This document shows, in pieces, positions 45,819 to 54,070 of a DNA stretch of 64,000 bases. The translations under genes were made by a program, and so were the position numbers. Numbering within the stretch: position 1 is the first letter of the stretch; each line of letters starts with the position of its first letter. The notes beneath the pieces were generated by a model. The model made no database searches. It was given only the letters and a program-made list of their open reading frames with translations, and was not told where the DNA came from. The stretch lies in the NCBI GenBank assembly GCA_913009895.1, contig CAJVXY010000010.1:1-64000 (forward strand), written 5' to 3'. Source of the stretch: an uncultured Acidiferrobacteraceae bacterium. GTDB lineage: Bacteria > Pseudomonadota > Gammaproteobacteria > Acidiferrobacterales > SZUA-150.

Positions 45819-46361
45819 ATGAAATTATTCTCCTGTAATCAACCTAACCAGGTTATTTTTGTTATTTTTATGATGTTACTGTCGTCGAATCTCTATGCCA
45901 GTGATACATCCGCCAAACAATTTAAACATCGATATCTCACCCTGGATTTACCAGCCGGCTGGAAGGTTGGCCAGGTGCCCAAGGGCAGCGCCAAGGAAAC
46001 CATAGGCGTGCTTAAATCGGGAACGATTGCTGGTGCCAGTATCACCCTGGATTGCTACCGCGGTGCGTTTCACACACATGCAAGCACGAGAATTCGCGCC
46101 CTTGGCACCATAAGCGCTGCCTATCCGGCCGGCCAGAAACAATTAAAAGAGCCCTACCGGGTAAATGCCAGGGGCGGTAAAGGCAATGCCGAGCTCTGGC
46201 GCGGTTATGTCAAAGTAGGTGATCTGATGATATCCCTCATAACACCAATGGCCGAGCTTAAAACCAAACACTGCTGGTTGGCGATGATTGGTTTTGCGCC
46301 GGAAAGTAAAACAGCTGCATTACAAAAGGATTTCGACGCCATTTTAAAATCAGCGAGATGA
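45819..46361 (+). CDS. Secreted protein of unknown function
   Basis: 180 residues from the ATG at 45819, preceded by AAAGGGGC 7-8 bases upstream; an in-frame ATG 13 codons earlier lacks this. A signal peptide (VIFVIFMMLLSSNLYAS) precedes a mature domain starting YLTLDLPAGWKVGQVPKG and ending KTAALQKDFDAILKSAR; this pattern faintly resembles PsbP/DcrB-type domains but I cannot assign a family. Two or three Cys could form a disulfide. It lies in antisense orientation between the initiator tRNA and rimP. Confidence 0.72.
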   Translation: MKLFSCNQPNQVIFVIFMMLLSSNLYASDTSAKQFKHRYLTLDLPAGWKVGQVPKGSAKETIGVLKSGTIAGASITLDCYRGAFHTHASTRIRALGTISAAYPAGQKQLKEPYRVNARGGKGNAELWRGYVKVGDLMISLITPMAELKTKHCWLAMIGFAPESKTAALQKDFDAILKSAR

Positions 46362-46388
46362 GTGAATCAGCCTGACTAATCCGGAACA

Positions 46389-46668
46389 AAAGCTGAGCCC
46401 GATCGTCGGGTCGTTATTGTCGGGGCATTATTTATTATAGAAAGGCGATCAAATCAGTTGGTAGCGGGGGCAGGATTTGAACCTGCGACCTTCAGTGGCT
46501 GCGCCTGATAAAAAGCTGAGCCCGATCGTCGGGCAACTTTTTAGCATAGAGATTTATTTAGTTGGTAGCGGGGGCAGGATTTGAACCTGGGACCTTCAGC
46601 GGCTGCGCCTGGTTGTAAGCATGAGCCCGATCGTCGGGCTATCATTCCAGTGGAAACAAATATTCAGT
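46389..46668 (-). repeat. Tandem degenerate copies of the initiator-tRNA 3' half
   Basis: Downstream of the tRNA, units of ~104-106 bases repeat. Each has GCCCGACGATCGGGCTCA, a 22-24 base insert, then GAAGGTCGCAGGTTCAAATC and the T-arm/acceptor through CCAACT. Full copies end with CCA at 46563 and 46459; a last partial unit has only the hairpin part (46389-46411). The 5' half and the 3' side of the anticodon stem are missing, so these are not functional tRNAs. Similar tRNA-derived repeats are known after E. coli tyrT. Confidence 0.85.
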
Positions 46669-46745
46669 TGGTAGCGGGGGCAGGATTTGAACCTGCGACC
46701 TTCGGGTTATGAGCCCGACGAGCTGCCAGACTGCTCCACCCCGCA
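46669..46745 (-). tRNA. metY: Initiator tRNA-fMet (CAU)
   Basis: 77 bases with encoded CCA. Acceptor GCGGGG pairs with CCCCGC; anticodon stem CGGG(C)...CCCG has the three G:C pairs (GGG/CCC) that mark initiators; anticodon loop CTCATAA. The first base T1 faces T72, an unpaired end as required for formylation, although the base pair is usually C1/A72. It lies upstream of rimP-nusA-infB, the position of metY in E. coli. Confidence 0.95.
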
Positions 46746-46756
46746 CCGGAGGCCGC

Positions 46757-46785
46757 AGTCTACCGATGGCAGCAGCTGATATCAA
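46757..46785 (-). promoter_or_regulatory. Probable initiator-tRNA promoter
   Basis: On the minus strand TTGATA and TAGACT with a 17-base spacer, followed by GCGGCC, a GC-rich discriminator typical of stringently controlled stable-RNA promoters. The tRNA begins 11 bases after the -10. The -35 lies just past the end of the upstream membrane-protein gene. Confidence 0.68.
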
Positions 46786-46792
46786 GAAAACC

Positions 46793-47587
46793 CTAGTCTT
46801 TTTTATTGTCGTCGTTGCTGGTTTTGTCCTCATTCCCGGCATCATCAGTCTTGAGCTTGATCCCCAGTAATGCATGTATCCGCTTTTTATCCCGGATTAA
46901 ATACTCAATACAGTACACATAGGCTATCCAGGTCGCGATTTCACTGATAGAGGCAATGCTCACCAATACAGCCAGGGGTATGTCAACTGGCATTGTCCAG
47001 GCAACAAGCGCGGGTAACAAGATTAAGACTGCCAGGAAAAGTGATTGTTTGAGTCGGTCTATTGCGACAATTAATGCGGTATTGAGGGTTTTAAATAATC
47101 GAAAATCAGGTGTTGAAAAAACAATGGGCAACCAATATATAAATAAAAATGAAAGAAACGAAACCGCGAACGCAAATGACTTGGCGCCCTCTTTGATTAT
47201 CGCTTCTGGCTGTGCCCCCGTGGCAATCAATAAAATTTGCGTGACCAAAAAGAAGAGCACCAACAGCCTTAACATCAACCAGATAAAAGGTGTGAAGTAA
47301 TTTTTTCCTTCGTTAAACGCTTCGAGCACTGAAACAACACCAGTTCCCGTTGAAAATGCGCGGAACAAGCCACTGATTAAATATATAAAGCCAAATATGA
47401 GTATCGAAAAAATAACCGGGAATCCGGTTACCGGGCTTGTCTCTTCACTCCCACCCAACATGGATAGTGAGATAAGCATGATTGCCTGCCAAAAAGTAAG
47501 CAGCCAAACTGCAGGGCTCATGATCGTGCGAACAGCTGCTCTAATCTGGTAAGTCGATTCTGGTATTTCGTTATTTGCCTGGCTCAT
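46793..47587 (-). CDS. Membrane protein of unknown function
   Basis: 264 residues with about six hydrophobic segments (roughly 28-45, 57-77, 103-125, 138-158, 180-198, 205-228) and a charged, Asp/Lys-rich C-terminal tail (KTSNDDNKKD). No family recognised. It follows cysZ on the same strand by ~23 bases, so the two may be co-transcribed with the cupin gene. Confidence 0.72.
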   Translation of the reverse strand: MSQANNEIPESTYQIRAAVRTIMSPAVWLLTFWQAIMLISLSMLGGSEETSPVTGFPVIFSILIFGFIYLISGLFRAFSTGTGVVSVLEAFNEGKNYFTPFIWLMLRLLVLFFLVTQILLIATGAQPEAIIKEGAKSFAFAVSFLSFLFIYWLPIVFSTPDFRLFKTLNTALIVAIDRLKQSLFLAVLILLPALVAWTMPVDIPLAVLVSIASISEIATWIAYVYCIEYLIRDKKRIHALLGIKLKTDDAGNEDKTSNDDNKKD

Positions 47588-47610
47588 TATAGTATTTAGT
47601 CTTATTTCGA

Positions 47611-48369
47611 TTATAATTTATTTTCACTGATTTTAGCCCCGGTATTTATCCAGAATAATGTTGCGCCTGCAACAGCGGCCGGTATAACAATAAAATTTAC
47701 AAGTGGTATTAACGTGGTTAACAGCACAGCCAAACCAAATCCCATTGTTCGCATTCGTCGACTACGAGCGAATGTCCTTGTCTGGCTGAATGTATGCTGA
47801 TGATTTTGCATGGGATAAGCCAGGTATTCCAGTGACAACATCCAGGCGCCGAAGATAACCCAGACAAATGGGGCAATAGGTAAAAAAATTAAATTAATAA
47901 TTGGAGTGATTGTTAGAACTGTAATCAGTAAAAAGATAACACCGAAATATACATATTTCCTGAGTTCGCCAACTAACACTGGTCCCATACCGGCAATCAC
48001 TTGTAATAATTTTTTATCTGGTCCCGTTGTGCCCCTTACAACAATTTCAATACGTTCGGATAAAAAGTCATTAAATGGTGAAGCAATGAAATTTGCCAAT
48101 GTACTGGCAACCAGAAATACGGCAATCACCAGCACTGGCGTTAAAATTATCAATGACAATACTCTTGAGATATCGAGCCAGATTGAGTCGCCTTCAGGTA
48201 TCAACCAGCCCAGTGCCTGCTGGATAAAACCGAATCCGTAATAGGTAAGCAAGCCGAATACCAGTATGTTGAGCAACAGCGGGATAATGAAGTAACGGCG
48301 TAAACCAGGTCTGGTTATGTAACTAAAACCCTGTAATAAAAATTTGAATCCAATAATAAGTTCTTTCAT
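47611..48369 (-). CDS. cysZ: Sulfate transporter CysZ / EI24-domain protein
   Basis: 252 residues with four to six membrane helices. GFKFLLQGFSYITRPGLRRYFIIPLLLN and NFIASPFNDFLSERIE are characteristic of CysZ, which brings sulfate into the cytoplasm for assimilation; LEYLAYPMQNHQHTF also fits. No cysteine-synthesis gene is adjacent. Confidence 0.9.
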   Translation of the reverse strand: MKELIIGFKFLLQGFSYITRPGLRRYFIIPLLLNILVFGLLTYYGFGFIQQALGWLIPEGDSIWLDISRVLSLIILTPVLVIAVFLVASTLANFIASPFNDFLSERIEIVVRGTTGPDKKLLQVIAGMGPVLVGELRKYVYFGVIFLLITVLTITPIINLIFLPIAPFVWVIFGAWMLSLEYLAYPMQNHQHTFSQTRTFARSRRMRTMGFGLAVLLTTLIPLVNFIVIPAAVAGATLFWINTGAKISENKL

Positions 48370-48380
48370 AGCAAAGCCTT

Positions 48381-48656
48381 TCAGGAAAATTCGTAATGTT
48401 TTTCAACGGCCTGTTTGATTTCCCATATACAGGCCAGGCCTGCCGGGAATATCACCAGGTCACCGGCACTGAAATCAACAGGTTTGCCACCATCAGGTGT
48501 TACCGTTACCTCGCCCGCCAATAAGTAGCAGGTTTCCTGCTTATCATAAGTCCAGGGGAAAGTTGATATCTCTTTTTTCCAGACAGGCCAGTTAAATACA
48601 CCCATTACTTCCAGCTTGGCTGGTACCGCATTTCGTTCGATTAGTATTTCGCTCAC
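48381..48656 (-). CDS. Small single-domain cupin protein
   Basis: 91 residues starting with GTG. FNWPVWKKEISTFPWTYDKQ, ETCYLLAGEVTVTPDGGKPV and FSAGDLVIFPAGLACIWEI match the small Cupin_3 (DUF861) group. The function is unknown; some relatives are annotated as ureidoglycine aminohydrolase-like. First gene of the cupin-cysZ-membrane protein run. Confidence 0.85.
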   Translation of the reverse strand: MSEILIERNAVPAKLEVMGVFNWPVWKKEISTFPWTYDKQETCYLLAGEVTVTPDGGKPVDFSAGDLVIFPAGLACIWEIKQAVEKHYEFS

Positions 48657-48768
48657 TTGCTTTACCTATTTTTGATTACAGTCGCTCGGGTATTATTTCA
48701 TGGACTCGCCAATTATAAAATCCGTAATAACCCTTGACACAAAATATTTCCTGTAAGAAACTGGCGCC

Positions 48769-48918
48769 ATGACAACTTCACTCACAAAACAAAGCCATTT
48801 TCTGGCTCATGGGACAGGCCGTTGCGTCTTTAAACGCCTGCCAACGCTGCAGTTTTCACCTGTGGTGCTGCATATTATGAGTCAGCCTGCGTGTTATTGG
48901 AGTATAAAGAAGCGTTAA
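48769..48918 (+). CDS. Possible 49-residue leader peptide
   Basis: ATG to TAA, product starting MTTSLTKQSHF and ending SQPACYWSIKKR, 26 bases before the terminator stem. No good ribosome binding site, no recognised family. A leader peptide or part of a small RNA are both possible; chance is not excluded. Confidence 0.25.
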   Translation: MTTSLTKQSHFLAHGTGRCVFKRLPTLQFSPVVLHIMSQPACYWSIKKR

Positions 48919-48944
48919 CCCGTTAATTTCATTTTATATCAATA

Positions 48945-48977
48945 GCCGCAGATTCTGAAAAGACTGCGGCTTTTTTT
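48945..48977 (+). terminator. Intrinsic terminator inside the EamA gene leader
   Basis: GCCGCAG-12-base loop-CTGCGGC then seven T, 40 bases before the ATG of the exporter gene. It acts only in the plus direction, where no established gene precedes it. Confidence 0.82.
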
Positions 48978-49017
48978 ATTTTAAATCGCTATTGAGCCAA
49001 GTACCAGGAGAACCAAT

Positions 49018-49911
49018 ATGTCCGTTCCTGCTGCCTATGCAGGTCTTATAATAATCTGGAGCACAACACCACTTGCAATCAAGTGGAGCAGTGCTGGTCC
49101 TGGCTTCCTGTTTGGCGTTATGGGCAGGATGATCCTGGGCGTCCTGGTATGCCTGTTGTTATTAAAAATTCTTAAAATTCGCCTGCCGATGCAGCCAAAT
49201 GCCCGTCGCGTTTACTTGTTTGGCGGGCTTTCTCTTTACAGCGCCATGCTCGCTATATATTGGAGTATTCAGTACATTCCATCCGGACTCGTTTCTGTTA
49301 TTTTTGGCCTCTCACCAATTCTCACCAGTGTGCTGGCGAGCTGGTGGCTTCAGGAAAGCAGGTTAACCATTGTAAAAATTATTGGCATTGCCCTTGGTAT
49401 CTCCGGGCTTGTCCTGGTATTCCATTCCGGCCTGCAAATCAGTCAACAAAGTATTTACGGGATCATCGGTGTATTTTTTGCAGTTTGTGTACATTCTGTT
49501 AGCAGTGTCTGGATCAAGTCTGTTGGCCAGGGAATATCGGCAGCGACCATTACCACGGGTGAATTATTGGTAGCAGTTCCACTTTTTATTATTACCTGGT
49601 GGTTCTTCGATGGCAGCCTGCCTGAAGAGATACCTGTTCGTACCGGTCTTGCCATACTTTATCTTGGCACCATTGGTTCGGTTATCGGGTTTATGCTTTA
49701 TTTTTATATTCTCAAAAAAATGCAGGTTGCTACCGTCACTTTGATAATGCTTATTACACCAGTGGTGGCCCTGTTTTTAGGTCACTGGATTGACCATGAA
49801 CCGATCCATAATCTTGTCTGGTTCGGCACCGGTTTAATACTGTCAGGCATGCTGTTACACCAGTTGCCGGTTAAATTTCTGACCCGTAAAATGCTAAAAA
49901 AACAAGCATAA
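49018..49911 (+). CDS. EamA-family (DMT) transporter
   Basis: 297 residues with ten hydrophobic segments in two EamA repeats; IWSTTPLAIKWSS at the start, YIPSGLVSVIFGLSPILTSV in repeat one, and YFYILKKMQVATVTLIMLIT in repeat two are typical. A drug/metabolite exporter of unknown substrate. AGGAG stands 8 bases before the ATG. Its expression may depend on readthrough of the leader terminator. Confidence 0.92.
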   Translation: MSVPAAYAGLIIIWSTTPLAIKWSSAGPGFLFGVMGRMILGVLVCLLLLKILKIRLPMQPNARRVYLFGGLSLYSAMLAIYWSIQYIPSGLVSVIFGLSPILTSVLASWWLQESRLTIVKIIGIALGISGLVLVFHSGLQISQQSIYGIIGVFFAVCVHSVSSVWIKSVGQGISAATITTGELLVAVPLFIITWWFFDGSLPEEIPVRTGLAILYLGTIGSVIGFMLYFYILKKMQVATVTLIMLITPVVALFLGHWIDHEPIHNLVWFGTGLILSGMLLHQLPVKFLTRKMLKKQA

Positions 49912-50120
49912 TTGACGGCCATATTACCCATATATGGCCCCACTATAAATTAGTGGACGAACGAGTTCTACAGGCGCATAGTTGATGGTTCCCCGCAAAT
50001 AAAGGGCAAGGCATGCGGTTTGTATCGCTGTTTATGTCCGGGGCTAAAAGGCGAGCAACGTACTCGCAAAATAATAAAATTTGCATCTGATACGTCTGGT
50101 GCAAATGACGAGGAGAGACA

Positions 50121-50381
50121 ATGACTATAAAACAAGAAATACTTGTTACAGTGCTTGGCTTGTTTTTGTTTACCGGTTTGGTTAGTGCCAGTGAAACAAA
50201 ACAAGTGTTCCAGACGACACCCAACAAAGATGTTAGTTCAGCCACTGTATTGCCAAATGAATTTGCGGGCGAACTGCGTACCGGTGAAATTTATACGGCT
50301 GAAAATTCTGAAAAAATCAAACAAAACAAAGTTGATTTGACCAAAGCCATGATAGGTAAATTTCGTATTAATGGTATCTGA
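50121..50381 (+). CDS. Small secreted protein of unknown function
   Basis: 86 residues with a clear signal peptide (EILVTVLGLFLFTGLVSAS) and a strong SD (GAGGAGA 7 bases before ATG). The mature ~62 residues are polar with no Cys and no recognised motif. It stands alone between the EamA and Ycf46-like genes. Confidence 0.65.
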   Translation: MTIKQEILVTVLGLFLFTGLVSASETKQVFQTTPNKDVSSATVLPNEFAGELRTGEIYTAENSEKIKQNKVDLTKAMIGKFRINGI

Positions 50382-50451
50382 ATATAAATAACAAACGAAT
50401 ATTCAAATATTACAGACTACAGCCTATAAAATTTTAAGATTTTAAGATTTT

Positions 50452-51933
50452 CTAATTTGCCAGAACAGTACGGCTGGCTGCCCATTTCCTGAGCTCGTCT
50501 ATTTTTTCTTTCATCACAACTGATAACGGCCTGGTTTGTTTTAGTTCATTGTAGATGTGTTCCGTGGTCAAACCAGAATCATCCGCATGGGCCGAGTACA
50601 GGCTCGATACAATGGCTTGCTCCAGCTCCGAACCAGAAAAACCCGCACTCGCCTTGGCCAGTTTTTTTATATCGTATTTTTTATAATCAAGGTTTCTTTT
50701 AACAAGGTGCACCTTGAGTATTTCAATGCGTGAATCTGTATCAGGAAGATCTACAAAAAATATTTCATCAAGGCGCCCTTTCCTGATTAGCTCTGGTGGT
50801 AATGCAGTTATGTCATTCGCTGTCGCAACAATAAAAACACCGTTATTTTCATCGGACATCCATGTTAACAAGGTGCCCAATATGCGCCTGGAAACACCCG
50901 AATCATTCTCTTCCCGGGAAATTCCTTTCTCGATTTCATCAATCCATAATACACAGGGCGACATGGTATTTGCGGTTTTAAGGGCTTCCCGCAAGTTTTT
51001 TTCTGTCTCACCAATAAATTTGTTATACAAAGCCCCAAAGTCAAGGCGCAACAAAGGTACACCCCAGACCCCGGCAACTGATCGAGCCGCTAAACTCTTG
51101 CCGCACCCCTGCACACCCAACAACATTATTCCTTTGGGTTTATCGAGGTTTTTTGTATCTGATGTTGAATGAAAGACTTTACTCCGTTGCTGCAACCACT
51201 TCTTCAGGCGAGTTAACCCGGCAACATCAGAAAATTTTACTGTATCTTTTTCGTAAGAAAGGACACCGCTGTCGCCAAATAACTTGTATTTTGCTTCCAT
51301 AATCTCTGGCAAATCTTCCTCGGTAATTGCACCATCATCATAGATCGCATTTTTAGCCAGCCTGACTGCATCTGTCATTGTCAGGCCTGATAGGTTATTT
51401 ACCAATAAATCCAGTGTCCGTTTGTTTGCACGTACTTTCCTGCCGGGATTATTTGCAGCCCATTTTCTGGCCAGGTCGGTAACCATTTTTGTTAGATCTT
51501 TTTTACCAGGCAAATCAAGCTTAAACCGGGCGCATTGCTTCCTGATTTCCTGTGGTATATCTACTGTGTGGCTAATCAGTACGACTGTGCTCCCCATTTC
51601 TTCCTGCGCCAATGCAACTTCACGAAGTTTTCTAATTAATATTGGGTCGTCAAGGTAGGGATGAAAGTCAAGCAGCAGGTAAATGCCTGATTTAGTTGTC
51701 GTTGACTTGATATGAGATATAACCGTACCCGGCTCTGAGTTATGGTTTTGTGCCGGGTAATCAATATCCAGGCGCTGCAGGCCCTCGGTAATACTCCACT
51801 TGAATAAAGGCCTGAAAAGCCCAATCGCAAGCCTGGTAAATAATTTTAGTACACGCGCTTCTTCATGAGTCTCGACAACAATAATGGGCACTCTCGAGCG
51901 CAGCATCAACTCAAGATCATATATATCACTCAT
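50452..51933 (-). CDS. Ycf46-like AAA ATPase
   Basis: 493 residues. The N-terminal half (LRSRVPIIVVETHEEARVL) and the central region resemble Ycf46, an AAA protein of plastids and cyanobacteria also found in some proteobacteria. The AAA module has Walker A GVQGCGKSLAAR, Walker B VLWIDEIEKG, the sensor region FIVATANDITALPPELIRKGR with arginine finger, and a C-terminal lid (SGSELEQAIV). Cyanobacterial Ycf46 has been linked to carbon and light responses; the role here is unknown. A cyclic-nucleotide-fold gene precedes it on the same strand. Confidence 0.88.
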   Translation of the reverse strand: MSDIYDLELMLRSRVPIIVVETHEEARVLKLFTRLAIGLFRPLFKWSITEGLQRLDIDYPAQNHNSEPGTVISHIKSTTTKSGIYLLLDFHPYLDDPILIRKLREVALAQEEMGSTVVLISHTVDIPQEIRKQCARFKLDLPGKKDLTKMVTDLARKWAANNPGRKVRANKRTLDLLVNNLSGLTMTDAVRLAKNAIYDDGAITEEDLPEIMEAKYKLFGDSGVLSYEKDTVKFSDVAGLTRLKKWLQQRSKVFHSTSDTKNLDKPKGIMLLGVQGCGKSLAARSVAGVWGVPLLRLDFGALYNKFIGETEKNLREALKTANTMSPCVLWIDEIEKGISREENDSGVSRRILGTLLTWMSDENNGVFIVATANDITALPPELIRKGRLDEIFFVDLPDTDSRIEILKVHLVKRNLDYKKYDIKKLAKASAGFSGSELEQAIVSSLYSAHADDSGLTTEHIYNELKQTRPLSVVMKEKIDELRKWAASRTVLAN

Positions 51934-51995
51934 ACGGAAAATATTGTAAAAATTGTTTGCATTAATCTAATTAAAATTTTTTAAATTATAAATTC

Positions 51996-52505
51996 CTAAT
52001 CCAGGTATTGTGCCAGAATATTGTTGGTGCTTCGCAATCTCAGGCTTATTGTTGCAGCCAGGTTACGTAACAGATTTGCCCCCAATCTTGGGTGCTCATC
52101 TATTAATGCAGTCATCGCGCCTTGACTTAAAATGACCATTGTTGATTTCTGTCCAGCTACAACTGTGGCTGAATGAGCCTTGCCATCCACCATGGACATT
52201 TCGCCAACCGTTCTGCCAGGTAGAATATTAGCAATTTGGCGACTTTTTCCTTTTTGTGTTTCCTTGAGGACAATCAGCTTGCCTGTTATTAACATGCTCA
52301 TATAATCCGCTGGCTCACCTTCGACATAAATTGCCTCGCCTTCGGCAACAGTTACAGCAACCATATGTTTGGTTAACTTATTTATGTCTTCAGTACTAAA
52401 TTTACCAAGGACATCGGCCTTGTGAATTGAGCTTGTCAGCTGTTTGATGAGCGCCAAATCAATTTGGACTGGTGGCATAGCCAGGTAACGGGGGGATTTC
52501 TTCAC
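51996..52505 (-). CDS. Cyclic-nucleotide-binding-fold protein
   Basis: 169 residues: a lone cNMP domain (about 30-150) without DNA-binding or catalytic partner. EGEAIYVEGEPADYMSMLITGKL and GEMSMVDGKAHSATVVA mark the fold. In the phosphate-binding cassette the usual Arg before (S/A)AT is His, so cAMP/cGMP binding is doubtful. It lies 63 bases upstream of the Ycf46-like gene and 97 bases downstream of nuoN, possibly in the same transcript. Confidence 0.82.
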   Translation of the reverse strand: MKKSPRYLAMPPVQIDLALIKQLTSSIHKADVLGKFSTEDINKLTKHMVAVTVAEGEAIYVEGEPADYMSMLITGKLIVLKETQKGKSRQIANILPGRTVGEMSMVDGKAHSATVVAGQKSTMVILSQGAMTALIDEHPRLGANLLRNLAATISLRLRSTNNILAQYLD

Positions 52506-52601
52506 ATTTTTTTCCTAATGCAAACAGAAACTTTCTAATTGCCTAAAATTCTACCTACATCAGGGTCATAGTGCCAACACTTATTGGCCGTGCCGGGAAA
52601 A

Positions 52602-54044
52602 CTACAGGTCGGCGATAGCTTTTCGGCATAATTCGGTGATCACACCCAGCCAGGGTAACAACAAAAGAAATGCTAACGCATTAAGGCTCAAGAGCACTTT
52701 TACATCACCTGATGTTTCAATCGCTGGTGCGTCCTCTTGGGCATCATCAAAATACATTAATTTAACAATGCGAAGATAGTAAAAAGCGCCTATAACTGCT
52801 AAAAGCACGGCTACAACTGCCAGCCATACCATGTCTGCATCTACGACTGCCTGGATCACCATAAGCTTGGCGTAAAAACCAACGGTAGGCGGTACCCCAG
52901 CCATTGAAAACATCAGCACTAACATTAAAAACGCATACCAGGGACTTCGCTGATTCAGGCCCTTAAAATCAGCCAGCTCTTCAGACTCAAACCCTGCCCT
53001 TGATAGAAGCAAAACGACACCAAATGCACCAACACTCATGACAGCGTAAATAAGCACATAGATCATGGAAGAGCTGTAACCATTGGCGCTAACACTGATA
53101 ATTCCGAGCAGAAAAAATCCCATGTGGGAAATTGCCGAGTACGCCAACATACGCTTGATGTTTGTTTGGGCAATGGCAACCACATTACCGACTGTCATTG
53201 ATAAAATTGAGATGATTATTAACATGTCTTGCCAGCTGGCAGCCAATGGCTCCAGCCCGCCCACAAGCAAGCGCATGATGATTGCAAATGCAGCAAGTTT
53301 TGGCGCCGAGCTGATGTACATTGTTACTGATGTTGGCGCACCGTGATAAACATCAGGCACCCACATATGAAATGGTACGGCGCCCAGCTTGAAGAGCAGC
53401 CCAACCAGGATAAATACCAACCCAAAAACAAGTGGCATATTATCCAGCCCGGCACTGGCAATCACCGACCTGATGGTGGCAATATCCAGGCTTGCTGTCA
53501 CGCCATAAATCATTGACATGCCATAAAGCAGCATGCCCGATGCCATCGCCCCCAGGACAAAATATTTCATTGCAGCTTCAGTCGCCCTGGACGAATCCCG
53601 CTGAAATGCAACCATGGCATACAAGCTAAGAGACATTAATTCAAGACCCATATAAATGGTAAGCATACTTGCAGCCGACACCATGATCATCATGCCAACT
53701 ACGCCAAAAAGCCCCAGCACGAAATACTCGCCACGATACATACTCCGCGATTTTAGATAATCACGGGAATAGAGAAATACAAAAAAGACAATCACGTAAA
53801 TAACAATCTTTAGTATGCTCGCCATAGTGTCATGGATGAACATATCATTGAACACCATCGCCGCTGGCTCGCTAAAGTTCTTAACGGATATAATAAGTGC
53901 CACAACCAATGTGGCTTGCGTCAAGACATAGGTAATAATTCTTTGTTGGCTGGATATAAAAGCATCGACCAGCAAAATCACCAATGCCATCGAAAACATA
54001 AATATTTCGGGCATTGCCAGCGCGATGTTGGGAAGTGTATTCAT
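52602..54044 (-). CDS. nuoN: NADH-quinone oxidoreductase subunit N
   Basis: 480 residues with about 14 membrane helices; one of three antiporter-like proton-pumping subunits of complex I. RDYLKSRSMYRGEYFVLGLF, the Glu-containing YMGLELMSLSLYAMVAF, KLGAVPFHMWVPDVYHGAP and NIKRMLAYSAISHMGF are diagnostic. Last gene of the nuo run; 26 bases after nuoM. Confidence 0.96.
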   Translation of the reverse strand: MNTLPNIALAMPEIFMFSMALVILLVDAFISSQQRIITYVLTQATLVVALIISVKNFSEPAAMVFNDMFIHDTMASILKIVIYVIVFFVFLYSRDYLKSRSMYRGEYFVLGLFGVVGMMIMVSAASMLTIYMGLELMSLSLYAMVAFQRDSSRATEAAMKYFVLGAMASGMLLYGMSMIYGVTASLDIATIRSVIASAGLDNMPLVFGLVFILVGLLFKLGAVPFHMWVPDVYHGAPTSVTMYISSAPKLAAFAIIMRLLVGGLEPLAASWQDMLIIISILSMTVGNVVAIAQTNIKRMLAYSAISHMGFFLLGIISVSANGYSSSMIYVLIYAVMSVGAFGVVLLLSRAGFESEELADFKGLNQRSPWYAFLMLVLMFSMAGVPPTVGFYAKLMVIQAVVDADMVWLAVVAVLLAVIGAFYYLRIVKLMYFDDAQEDAPAIETSGDVKVLLSLNALAFLLLLPWLGVITELCRKAIADL

Positions 54045-54070
54045 AAGATTCGTTTACATATATTCATTGG

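Larger units (their letters stand above)
48657..49017. other. Leader region of the EamA exporter gene
   Basis: 361 bases between divergent genes. It contains a 49-codon ORF, hairpin-forming bases (CGTTGCGT/ACGC..CAACG near 48830-48855) and a strong plus-strand terminator 40 bases before the exporter ATG. A TTGACA at 48734 could be a -35 but has no good -10. Confidence 0.5.

Noticed and set aside
46459-46607. Second and third tRNA-Met genes
   Set aside because: The copies lack the 5' acceptor strand, D arm and the 3' side of the anticodon stem, so they cannot fold as tRNAs; they are recorded as repeats.
46389-46745. CRISPR-like array because of regular ~105-base spacing
   Set aside because: The repeat unit is derived from the adjacent tRNA, only two to three units exist, and no cas gene is present.
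49917-49939. Inverted repeat GGCCATAT...ATATGGCC after the EamA gene as terminator
   Set aside because: It has no T-run and only a short AT-rich stem.
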